Shown: one piece after another, positions 50,638 to 58,636 of the stretch
Numbering within the stretch: position 1 is the first letter of the stretch
Layout of the letters: each line of letters opens with the position of its first letter
Origin: Planctomycetota bacterium
GTDB lineage: Bacteria > Planctomycetota > Phycisphaerae > Phycisphaerales > UBA1924
Assembly (NCBI GenBank): GCA_018242625.1
Contig: JAFEBO010000009.1
Location: 108,618 to 172,617 of the forward strand
Length of the DNA: 64,000 bases
Reading direction: 5' to 3'
Made by a program: the position numbers and the translations under genes
Notes under the pieces: model-generated
The model's database searches: none
Told to the model about the DNA's origin: nothing
What the model saw: only the letters and a program-made list of their open reading frames with translations

Positions 50638-51179
50638 TGAGTTTTCGTCCCTTCGTCAACGTAATAGATGCTCAGCGTGAAGGAGGCGAGCATGTCGCCG
50701 TTCTTGTCCGTTGCCCGCTTGAGCTTGAGGTCCGGGATCTTGGTGATGCGGGGCAGACGCTCCAGCTTCCGCAGGAAGTCGTGGAACGAACGGAAGTTCC
50801 CCTGCATCGACAGCTCCAGCGGCTGTTCCATGTACATCGCCGCCTTCACCGGCTTGCTGCTCTTGACCGTCGGCGAGCTCAGGCCCTGCTGCGTGGCGAG
50901 CTCCGACACCTGGCGCACGATGGCGTCCAGGTCCTTCTTGCTGGGAAGCTTGGCCTCAAAGGCGCTGATGCTCGCCGCGATGTCCTTGTTCTCCTTCTCC
51001 AGGTCCGCGTTTCGCGATGTCTCGTCGCGCAGCTTGGCGAGGCGCTCCCGCTTGAGCTCCACCTCCGCCTTCGCGAGCTCGATCTCCGCGTTCACGGGCC
51101 GAAAAACGAGCCAGTAGCTCGAGAGCGGCACCGCCAGCAGTATCAGCATCAGAAGCAGTTCTCGAAATCCCAGTCGCAT
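50634..51179 (-). CDS. pilO: Type IV pilus inner-membrane protein PilO
   Basis: This is a 181-residue protein with an N-terminal membrane segment (ELLLMLILLAVPLSSYWLVFRP), a coiled-coil of about 50 residues (ELAKAEVELKRERLAKLRDETSRN...) and a ferredoxin-like periplasmic domain (QPLELSMQGNFRSFHDFLRKLERLPRI... FTLSIYYV). The LSMQGNFRSFHDFLRKLERLPR segment is characteristic of PilO. It pairs with PilN in the alignment complex. It overlaps the following gene by ATGA and follows pilN by 37 bp. Confidence 0.88.
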   Translation of the reverse strand: MRLGFRELLLMLILLAVPLSSYWLVFRPVNAEIELAKAEVELKRERLAKLRDETSRNADLEKENKDIAASISAFEAKLPSKKDLDAIVRQVSELATQQGLSSPTVKSSKPVKAAMYMEQPLELSMQGNFRSFHDFLRKLERLPRITKIPDLKLKRATDKNGDMLASFTLSIYYVDEGTKTQ

Positions 51180-51216
51180 GACGTGTCACTCCAATGCCCC
51201 GCACCGGCCGGGACGG

Positions 51217-52011
51217 TTATTCAGCCTTGCTATCCGCGCCCGCGGTCGACTTGGCGGGCTGCTTCGATGAGTCCGCAGCCTGCGCCGGCAAGTTCGTCGG
51301 GCGGGCGTCCACGGCGGCATTCAGCCCGGCCGTGATCTGGAACTTGCGGAAGGTGGTCTGGTCGATCTTGGTCGTGTCGATGTAGGCAAGGTCCGGACGG
51401 TCCAGGAGCGTGCACTCACCGAGCTTGGAAAGAAAATCCGTCACGTCCGTATTGCGCTGCGCGATGCCGTTGACCAGCAGCGAGTACTCGAACTTGGGAG
51501 CACGCACGGGCTCCTTGCGCTCTTCCTTCGAGTCCTTCTTCGCATCGGCGAGCGATTTGACCGCCGGCGCTTTCGCGTCGGCCTTGGGCTGCTCCTTGGG
51601 CGGCTCGATCCGCTTGCTCTTGAGCTCAAGCTCCACAAACGCCAGCGAATTGTCCGGGCAGCGGTTCACGATCTGCTCCAGGAGCACGCTCCGCGGGATC
51701 CGCTCGGTCAGCGCGGTTGTGATCTCGGCCTTGTCGAGCATCTGCGACCGCTGAGCCTCCAGCGACTTGAGCTGCTCGATCTTCTTGGCTTCCTGCGCGT
51801 ACAGCTCGTTCACCTGGCTCTGCTGCCTGCGCACCGTCTCCCAGCGCCGCGTCGTTACAAAGAACGCCGCGATCACGCCGACCATCACGATCGCGAACAG
51901 CGAGAGCGCCAGCGCATTGGCACGCGATGAGCTCTGCCGTTCGACATAGTCCTCGGGAAGAAAGCTGGCCCCTGCGCTCGCGTCGGTGTTCTGGCGGAGA
52001 AATGGATTCAT
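51217..52011 (-). CDS. pilN: Type IV pilus inner-membrane protein PilN
   Basis: The 264-residue product carries the conserved N-terminus MNPFLRQNTDASAGASFLPEDYVERQ, which in PilN proteins binds PilM. It then has one membrane span (ANALALSLFAIVMVGVIAAFFVTT), a coiled coil and a periplasmic domain. FVELELKSKRIEP and YSLLVNGIAQRNTDVTDFLSKLGECTLLDRP match the PilN fold. A Lys/Ala/Pro-rich insert lies at about 145-175. It lies between pilM (18 bp) and pilO in the same operon. Confidence 0.87.
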   Translation of the reverse strand: MNPFLRQNTDASAGASFLPEDYVERQSSSRANALALSLFAIVMVGVIAAFFVTTRRWETVRRQQSQVNELYAQEAKKIEQLKSLEAQRSQMLDKAEITTALTERIPRSVLLEQIVNRCPDNSLAFVELELKSKRIEPPKEQPKADAKAPAVKSLADAKKDSKEERKEPVRAPKFEYSLLVNGIAQRNTDVTDFLSKLGECTLLDRPDLAYIDTTKIDQTTFRKFQITAGLNAAVDARPTNLPAQAADSSKQPAKSTAGADSKAE

Positions 52012-52029
52012 CTTCGTGCCCTTCCGTGA

Positions 52030-53163
52030 TCACAGGTCGGCGGGGCAGTGGCACAGGCCCACCGCAACGCCAAAGCCCGGCTGAGGCTGCTTCAGGTCCA
52101 CACCCATGCACGGCTCCGAGCCGGTGCGGGCGATGCGGGCGAGAGGGTCGGCCAGCTTGGTGCTGATCCCGATGCCGCGCGCAACGGCGCGACTGAACGC
52201 CTGCTGCCTGCTCTCGCCGCCCAGGAACACCGCGTGCTCGACGCGGCGACCGGGGAAGAGCCCGTCGTGGTAGCGGAGGCTCATGCGGATCTCGTCGCCC
52301 AGGATTTCGAGCGGCTCCCGAAGGTCCACCGGGGAATCCATCCCGCGCTCCGAAGGGGGTGCCCCCTGAAGCAGCGCCATTCCCTCACCCTGAGAGTTTT
52401 CGGGGACCAGGTTCTCCAGCGCGAATCGCGTGGCGCGGGCCGAGGCGAGGGGGCACTTGAGCTGCCGCGCGATCGCCTTGTCCAGGTGAACGCCTCCGAC
52501 CTCGATCACTCGCTCGAACACGATCGTCTTGCCGTGGGCGATCATCGCCTTGGTCGTGTGCGACCCAAAGTCCAGGTAAAGAGTCGGCGAGTCGTTCTCG
52601 CCGCTGCCCGCGATCTCGAACGCTCTCATCGCGGCCGAAAACTCGGAGTGCATGCCCACCGGCTCCAGGCCGGACTTGCGCATGTTCTGGATCATGTGCT
52701 CGACGGCCGACCGGGCCGCGGCATTGACAATGACCTCGGCTTTGCCGCCGCCTCCGGGGACCTCGTGGTGCCGCAACACCAGCGAGGACGGATCGCAGCC
52801 CAATTGCTGTCCGACCGCCGCGCCCAGCAACTGGCCCATCGGCACCCCGTCCACGCGCTGGATCTGAAGGTGCTTGCAGAAGAGCTGCCAACTCGGAAGC
52901 GAGCAGATCACCCGCTTGCCCCGGAAACCGCCCTTTTTGATCGTCTTTGCCAGCTGCTGGAGCTGGAACTCCAGGCGCTTGGCGTGATCCTCCGCCATCT
53001 CGGCCGGCGTCTCGACGAGCGCCGCCGCGACCAGCGCGGGAACAGGGCCGGGAAGAACCTGGATGACCTTCAGCGACGAGACCCCGAAGTCCACGCCGAT
53101 CGCCGGCGAAAGCTGCTTCATGAGCCCCATCGAATTCAACTTGCGCAAAAGCTCGAGCGACAT
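52030..53163 (-). CDS. pilM: Type IV pilus actin-like ATPase PilM
   Basis: The frame is open upstream, but ATG 53163 is preceded by GGAGGGACC and starts just before the conserved SPAIGVDFGVSSLKVIQV, giving 377 residues. Actin-fold features include the Gly/Thr-rich phosphate strands (YLDFGSHTTKAMIAHGKTIVFERVIEVGG) and AVFLGGESRQQAF. PilM is a cytosolic ring protein that binds the PilN tail and couples the PilB ATPase to PilNO. It is the first gene of the pil series. An intergenic stretch of 169 bp separates it from mqnB. Confidence 0.92.
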   Translation of the reverse strand: MSLELLRKLNSMGLMKQLSPAIGVDFGVSSLKVIQVLPGPVPALVAAALVETPAEMAEDHAKRLEFQLQQLAKTIKKGGFRGKRVICSLPSWQLFCKHLQIQRVDGVPMGQLLGAAVGQQLGCDPSSLVLRHHEVPGGGGKAEVIVNAAARSAVEHMIQNMRKSGLEPVGMHSEFSAAMRAFEIAGSGENDSPTLYLDFGSHTTKAMIAHGKTIVFERVIEVGGVHLDKAIARQLKCPLASARATRFALENLVPENSQGEGMALLQGAPPSERGMDSPVDLREPLEILGDEIRMSLRYHDGLFPGRRVEHAVFLGGESRQQAFSRAVARGIGISTKLADPLARIARTGSEPCMGVDLKQPQPGFGVAVGLCHCPADL

Positions 53164-53332
53164 GCGCCGGGTCCCTCCCGCGCCGAGAATTTCGGCTGCA
53201 AGGGAGAATCGACCCTCGGGCCCGCCCGATTCACGCGGCCCGCTGTCGCCCCCGCGCGACTCTGGTTCCCGGCCCGGCCCGACCCGCGCACTCGGCGCGA
53301 TCGGCACCTTCGGAACCATGCCCGATAACAGA

Positions 53333-54064
53333 TCAGAGCACCCGGGACATCTCGCGCGCAAGGCCCTCAAGCCGGGCGAGCGCTTTGGGAATGTCCCACA
53401 CCTGGCGCTCCCGTTCTCCGGTCGTGTTGCTCACCACCCGCACCTCGGCGAAGCGCGCTCCAAGGCGGGCCGCCGCCAATCCCACCGCCGCTCCCTCCAT
53501 CGCCTCGGCGAGACCGTCGGGTCCAAGGCGACGGAGGATTTCCCTTGCCCGAAGGTCCGTGCCCGAACACGAAGAAACCGTCGCGATGATGCCCGCACGA
53601 TCGGTTCTGGGAACCAGAAGGGACGCAAGCTCCTCATCTGCGGGGACTAAATCGCCCTGAATTCCCGCGGGAAATCCGGCCTGAGAAATGGGAAGCCAGG
53701 CGGAACTCCGCTCGATTCCTTCGTCGGCGAACTGCGAGTGGAGAGCGAAGATCGCGTCGCCGATGGCAGAGGGCTGCGGAGAGGGCAGGCCGCCGCAGAT
53801 GCCAAGATTCACAACGGCGCCGCACCGCGAATCCGCGAGTGCGGCGGCGCAGGCGCCGGCTCCGTTCGCCTTTCCGACGCCGCTCAAAACCAGATCAAAT
53901 TTGTCGGTGACCCGGATTTTTTCCCACGGACGGACCGGATCGCGAGCGTGCACCCCGAGCCCCGCCAGCACGGCGCGGGCCTCGATTTCGGCCGCGACAA
54001 CGAGCAGGTACCGTGCGCTCCGGCCGGTTTTTTTCTGCACGAACTGTTGCTGAAGATCGGACAT
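53333..54064 (-). CDS. mqnB: Futalosine hydrolase MqnB
   Basis: The 243-residue product has the nucleoside-phosphorylase/hydrolase fold of MTA/SAH nucleosidases. LVVAAEIEARAVL opens the fold and FDLVLSGVGKANGAGACAAAL follows. VNLGICGGLP, AEAMEGAAVGLAAARLGARFAEVRVVSNTTGERE and WDIPKALARL are the MqnB-specific end motifs. It cleaves futalosine to dehypoxanthine futalosine and hypoxanthine in the alternative menaquinone pathway. No other mqn gene is in the window. It is divergent from the HlyD-like gene, with a 237 bp gap that holds no clear gene. Confidence 0.88.
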   Translation of the reverse strand: MSDLQQQFVQKKTGRSARYLLVVAAEIEARAVLAGLGVHARDPVRPWEKIRVTDKFDLVLSGVGKANGAGACAAALADSRCGAVVNLGICGGLPSPQPSAIGDAIFALHSQFADEGIERSSAWLPISQAGFPAGIQGDLVPADEELASLLVPRTDRAGIIATVSSCSGTDLRAREILRRLGPDGLAEAMEGAAVGLAAARLGARFAEVRVVSNTTGERERQVWDIPKALARLEGLAREMSRVL

Positions 54065-54301
54065 AAAGCTTGGGCGAAGCCCTCCCCAACGCTATCATGG
54101 ATCCAACGGCGCCCAATCTTTGGGGCGATCAGGCTTTGGGGGCGGTCGAGCCTGCGGGCGAGCAGTCTCCCCGCTTCAGCCGCGGGATCGCGGTTTGGAG
54201 TGCGGGGCGGCGTCTGGACGAAGTTGTGCAACCTGCCCGCGCCGGGCCGGTTGCAAAGAAGAATCCCAGCGGAATTCGGCCGCGTTGCCCGGAGGTCGTG
54301 G

Positions 54302-56032
54302 ATGAAGAGATCGAGCCGCATCATCGGAGCAGCTGGCGTTGCGGCATCTCTTGCGCTCGTGACCTGGGTGGGTTACGGCCTGCTCGCGGGCCGGTCACAG
54401 TCTCCCGCGTCTTCAGACCCCGACAGCCTTCCCACCTCCGACACGGCAGAGATCACGAAGGCGAGCTTCGACATCACCACCGTCGCGACGGGAGAGCTCG
54501 AGGCCAAGAAGCAGATCGAAATCCGCTCGCGCGTCGAGCAGCAGGCGGTCATCCAGGAAGTCATCGCCGAGGGAACCAAGGTCAAGGAAGGGGATGTGCT
54601 GGTGCGGCTGAATGCCGACCGCATCCAGACCGCGATCGACGAGCAGCTTCTGCAGATCGAAACCGCCAAGAGCGAGCTCGTGGCGGCAGAGAACGGTTAC
54701 AACATCCAGGTTAACGAGAACGCCAACAACCTCCGCAACGCCGAGCTCAAGGTCACTCTCGCCAAGCTCTCGCTCGAGCAGTGGCTCGAGGGCGAAGTCA
54801 AGACCAAGCGCGAGGCCAACCGTCTCGCCGTGTCGCAGTCCAAGCTCGAACTCGACCGCCTCGCCGAAAAGCTGATCCGCTCCCAGAAACTGCACGAGCA
54901 GGGATTTCTGTCCAAGGACGAACTCGAGAAGGACGAGCTTGAGTACATCCGCAACCAGAGCGCCTGGATCAAAGCCCAGCTCGACGACAAGGTGTACGAG
55001 AGCTACCAGTTCCCCAAAGACCAGAAGCAGAAGCAGGGCGACCTCGAACAGGCCAACAGCGAACTCATCAAGGTCAAAATGAACGCGGAGATCGACCTTG
55101 CGAGCAAGGCGGCCCAGCGCAACAACAAAAGAACCCAGCTCACCATCCGGGAGAACTCCCTCGCGAAGCTCCGCCAGCAGCTGGACGCTTCCACGATCAA
55201 GGCACCCTCGGCGGGCATGGTCGTCTACGCCACCAGCATGCGGCGCAACAGCTGGAACAACGAGGGCCCGCTGCAGATCGGCCGCCAGGTTTATCCGAAC
55301 GAACTGCTCGTCGTGCTGCCCGACACAAGCGAGATGGTCGCCTCGGTGCAGGTGCACGAAAGCCTCGCGGGCGATGTCAAGCCCGGCATGACCGCTTCGA
55401 TCAAGGTCGATGCCGCCAACGGTCGCGTCTTCTCGGGCGTGGTCGATTCGATCGGCGTGCTCGCCGAGTCGGGCGGCTGGCGCGACCCGGACCGGCGCGA
55501 GTACACCGTCAAGATCCGCGTCGAGGCCGACGCCGATGTGGCGCTGCTCAAACCGTCGATGCGCTGCGAAGCCCGCCTGACCATGGGCCGGGTCGAAGAC
55601 GCCATCGCGATCCCCGTCCAGGGCGTCTTCACCGACGGCCCCGTGCGCTTCATATACGCCAGGAAGACCGGCAGGTACGAGCGCATTCCCATCAAGATGG
55701 GCCGCCGCTCCGACACCTTCGCCGAAATCCTCGCCGGCGCCGAAATCGGCCGCACGATCCTGCTCCGCGACCCGGCCCCGACCGAGGTGCTCGCGGGCGG
55801 ATGGGACAAGCAGTCGCTCGAACTCGCGGGCTACACGCTCGACGAGAAGGGCAACCCCATTCTCAAGCAGACCCGCGTCGCCGAGAAACCGGCCGAACCC
55901 GCCAAGCCCGGCGAGGCCGCAGTCGCCAACAAGGCCGATGCCAAGGCGGACAAACCCGCCGACAAGCCGGCGGACAAGACCGCGGCAAAGGCCGAAGCCA
56001 AGCACGCCGTCGTCGAAACCAACCCGAAGTAG
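54302..56032 (+). CDS. HlyD/RND-type periplasmic adaptor subunit
   Basis: ATG 54302 with GGAGG six bases upstream gives 576 residues. One N-terminal membrane anchor (IIGAAGVAASLALVTWVGYGLLAG) is followed by a biotinyl-lipoyl half (ELEAKKQIEIRSRVEQQAVIQEVIAEGTKVKEGDVLVRLN). A long alpha-hairpin coiled coil follows at about 130-290. The closing lipoyl and beta-barrel segments then follow (STIKAPSAGMVVYA, LVVLPDTSEMVASVQVHESLAGDVKPGMTASIKVD). The C-terminal about 50 residues are a Lys/Ala/Pro tail. It would connect an inner-membrane pump to an outer-membrane channel, but neither partner gene is adjacent. Confidence 0.88.
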   Translation: MKRSSRIIGAAGVAASLALVTWVGYGLLAGRSQSPASSDPDSLPTSDTAEITKASFDITTVATGELEAKKQIEIRSRVEQQAVIQEVIAEGTKVKEGDVLVRLNADRIQTAIDEQLLQIETAKSELVAAENGYNIQVNENANNLRNAELKVTLAKLSLEQWLEGEVKTKREANRLAVSQSKLELDRLAEKLIRSQKLHEQGFLSKDELEKDELEYIRNQSAWIKAQLDDKVYESYQFPKDQKQKQGDLEQANSELIKVKMNAEIDLASKAAQRNNKRTQLTIRENSLAKLRQQLDASTIKAPSAGMVVYATSMRRNSWNNEGPLQIGRQVYPNELLVVLPDTSEMVASVQVHESLAGDVKPGMTASIKVDAANGRVFSGVVDSIGVLAESGGWRDPDRREYTVKIRVEADADVALLKPSMRCEARLTMGRVEDAIAIPVQGVFTDGPVRFIYARKTGRYERIPIKMGRRSDTFAEILAGAEIGRTILLRDPAPTEVLAGGWDKQSLELAGYTLDEKGNPILKQTRVAEKPAEPAKPGEAAVANKADAKADKPADKPADKTAAKAEAKHAVVETNPK

Positions 56033-56035
56033 TTT

Positions 56036-57265
56036 TCAGGACGCGCGGCGCAGGGCCGGCTCGGTCAGCATGTGCGGCGCCGGCCGCACCAGGTCAAACG
56101 CGTGGGGCGACTCGGGCGAGAAGTTATCTTCCGCCACGGCCGATCCCTCCGCCCGGACGATCATGAGGTCGGTCCGATCCCGCAGGTCGAAGATCTCCGG
56201 CTCGGCCCCGCGATCGTCGTGCTGGAGTGTTTCGACGATCGGTCTGCAGGGCTGGTTGTGAAACCATCTCGACACGACGCACTCGTGCCCGTTCGAAAGC
56301 ATGACGATCGAACCGGGCGCATACGCCGGGACCACATTGAACAGCGCGCGGAGCACGGTCGGATCCAGCTTCTTCGAAACCTCCGCGCTCTGCATCTGCC
56401 GCAGCACCCGCACCGTGGGCACAAGCCCGTCTGGCCCGTTGCGAAGACGGGTGAACAGATCGGCCGCCGCGACAATGCGCGCAAACACGTGGATCTCAGA
56501 GCCCTTCTGGCCCGACTCAACGTCCTTTTCATCCCGCCGGTGCGGGAAACCGCTGCCGTCAAACGCCTGGTGATGATGCAGCACGCAGGCGGCGGCGGAA
56601 GGCTCGAGCTGCTCGCGGACGAGCTCGTACCCGATCTGCACGTGCTCCCGGAACGCCGGATCGGATTCATCGCGGGACTTCTCCCACCGCTCACGCACCT
56701 CGGGGGCCAGCCGGAGCATGCCGATATCGTGCAGCATCGCGCCAACACCCAGGTTGGAAACATCCTTCGCGCTGGTCGCCGGCAGCCGCGAGCGCTCGCT
56801 GATCAGGTAAAAGTCGAGCTTGATTCCCATCAGCACGCTCAAAAGACAGACATTGCTGGCGTGGCGGAGCGCGGGAGAGGAGCCGTCGCCCAGCTCGTGG
56901 ACAAACATCGCCGCGCGCGGCTTGTCGCAGAACTTCTCGAGCAGGCCGGAAACAGCTCGCCGGTAGGACTGATAATCCAGCTTGGCGTGGGCGTTGGCGA
57001 GAACGCTGTCGAGCGCCTTGCGCACCTCGCCCGTCACGACCGAGCAGGCCTGGATGATCCCGGGCGTCATGTACTCGCTCAGCCGCTCCAGCCGGGGGTA
57101 CTTGACCCAGACCTCGTGCAGGCCGAGCTCACGCATCTTCGCGATCGTGTGCGGGTCGAGCACCGCTCCGGGGCGGAGCAGGACGATCTCCGGCCGCCGC
57201 GGATGCAGCACAGGCATCGCGACAATCATCCCCTCACGTGCTTGGTAAAGAGCCACTCTGAGCAT
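56036..57265 (-). CDS. HD-GYP-like domain protein
   Basis: ATG 57265 with GGAA seven bases upstream gives 409 residues; GTG 57292 is an alternative. The N-terminal MLRVALYQAREGMIVAMPVLHP resembles the domain that precedes HD-GYP proteins. The HD domain reads GAMLHDIGMLRLAPEVRERWEK with the His-Asp pair, followed by HVQIGYELVREQLEPSAAACVLHHHQAFDGSGFPHR, where the GYP motif is GFP. HD-GYP enzymes hydrolyse cyclic di-GMP; here the GFP variant keeps the metal histidines, so activity is possible but unproven. It is convergent with the adaptor gene, 4 bp apart. Confidence 0.83.
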   Translation of the reverse strand: MLRVALYQAREGMIVAMPVLHPRRPEIVLLRPGAVLDPHTIAKMRELGLHEVWVKYPRLERLSEYMTPGIIQACSVVTGEVRKALDSVLANAHAKLDYQSYRRAVSGLLEKFCDKPRAAMFVHELGDGSSPALRHASNVCLLSVLMGIKLDFYLISERSRLPATSAKDVSNLGVGAMLHDIGMLRLAPEVRERWEKSRDESDPAFREHVQIGYELVREQLEPSAAACVLHHHQAFDGSGFPHRRDEKDVESGQKGSEIHVFARIVAAADLFTRLRNGPDGLVPTVRVLRQMQSAEVSKKLDPTVLRALFNVVPAYAPGSIVMLSNGHECVVSRWFHNQPCRPIVETLQHDDRGAEPEIFDLRDRTDLMIVRAEGSAVAEDNFSPESPHAFDLVRPAPHMLTEPALRRAS

Positions 57266-57386
57266 GAAAAGTTCCCGAGCATCCATCGTCACGCCGGAAG
57301 CCCGGGTCCACTCTCGGGCTTAATCCCGGTAGCTTCACCGATTTCAAGATTCCGATAAGCATCCTTTTTCCTACACTCGGGGCCTG

Positions 57387-58628
57387 ATGGCGATCCACGT
57401 TTCCAAACTCCGCTGCGGCATGACCCTCTTGGCCGAGCCGATGCCCAGCGTCCGCTCCCTCGCTCTCTCCTGGCTCGTTCCCGGCGGTTCCGCCGAAGAC
57501 CCGCCCGCCCGCCTCGGACGCGCCGCAATCTGGGCCGAACTGCTGATGCGGGGAACCACATCGCACGATTCCCGCGCCCACGCCGACGCAGTCGACCGCC
57601 TCGGCGCTTCGCGGCACGTAGAGAACGGAACCTATTTCCTCCGCCTCGGCTCGGTCATGCTCGGAGAGCGCCTCCGCCAGGCCCTCCCGCTGCTCACCGA
57701 CATGATCCTCCGCCCCCGCATGGAGCAGGACGCGGTCGAGCCCTCCCGCGACCTGGCGCTCCAGGCCCTGGCTTCACTCGCCGACGATCCGCAGGAGCGC
57801 GCGATGATCGCCGCACGCGAACGCCATTTTCCCGCGCCCCTCAACCGCTCGGGCCTGGGCACCGAGGGCGGCATCAACTCCCTCACGCACGAGGAACTCG
57901 TGCACGGGTGGGCCGAAGTTCAGAATCCCTCACGTTCCATCTTCTGCGCCGCCGGGGCGCTCGATCCCGGCGAACTGGCCCATCAGCTCGACGAGATCCT
58001 CTCCGACTGGGCAGGCTCCAGCCCCGAGCCCACGGTCGAAACCGCCGCTCCGCGCGGCTACGCCCACGAAGAAGACGAGACCAACCAGGTCCAGATCGTG
58101 GTCGTCCACGACGCCCCCAAAGAAACATCGGGCGATGCGCTCCTGGAAAAGATTGTCGTGAGCGTGCTCTCCGGTGGCATGTCGGGCAGGCTTTTCAGCG
58201 AGGTCCGCGAGAAGCGCGGCCTGTGCTACAGCGTGAGCGCCGGATACCGTGGCGATCGCGACTTCGGAGGTGTCACGGCCTACGTCGGCACCACTCCCCA
58301 GCGCGCCCAGGAGAGCCTCGACGTCCTGCTCGCCGAGATGCAGCGGATCCAGACGCCGGCCGGGGCCATCACCGAGGAAGAGTTCCGGCGCGCGGTCGTG
58401 GGCATGAAGAGCCGGCTCGTATTTTCGGGCGAGTCTTCCAACGCGAGAGCCTCCGCCATCGGTTCGGACTTCTTCCGCATCGGACGCTGCCGCACACTCG
58501 ACGAGCTCTCACGCGAGGTCGACCAGGTCACTCTCGAACAGGTCAACGATTACCTTCGCCGCCGCCGCACCGGCACACTGACGATTCAGACCGTCGGCCC
58601 GCAGCCCCTGAACCCGCCGGCGGCCTGA
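57387..58628 (+). CDS. M16-family peptidase-like protein lacking the zinc motif
   Basis: The 413-residue product has the two-lobed M16 (insulinase/processing peptidase) fold. The N-terminal metal motif should read HxxEH. At the expected place, GRAAIWAELLMRGT (residues 44-57), the first His, Glu and second His positions are Ala47, Ala50 and Glu51. The second-lobe signature SGRLFSEVREKRGLCYSVSAGYRGDRDFG with the R/Y pair is intact. It therefore resembles the non-catalytic partner subunit of heterodimeric M16B enzymes. No active partner is encoded next to it. It is divergent from the HD-GYP gene and convergent with the Hsp70-like gene. Confidence 0.87.
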   Translation: MAIHVSKLRCGMTLLAEPMPSVRSLALSWLVPGGSAEDPPARLGRAAIWAELLMRGTTSHDSRAHADAVDRLGASRHVENGTYFLRLGSVMLGERLRQALPLLTDMILRPRMEQDAVEPSRDLALQALASLADDPQERAMIAARERHFPAPLNRSGLGTEGGINSLTHEELVHGWAEVQNPSRSIFCAAGALDPGELAHQLDEILSDWAGSSPEPTVETAAPRGYAHEEDETNQVQIVVVHDAPKETSGDALLEKIVVSVLSGGMSGRLFSEVREKRGLCYSVSAGYRGDRDFGGVTAYVGTTPQRAQESLDVLLAEMQRIQTPAGAITEEEFRRAVVGMKSRLVFSGESSNARASAIGSDFFRIGRCRTLDELSREVDQVTLEQVNDYLRRRRTGTLTIQTVGPQPLNPPAA

Positions 58629-58636
58629 ACCCGCCG

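Noticed and set aside
54413..56005. Minus-strand open frame of about 530 codons opposite the HlyD-like gene
   Set aside because: It mirrors the coiled-coil codon pattern of the real gene and has no independent domain.
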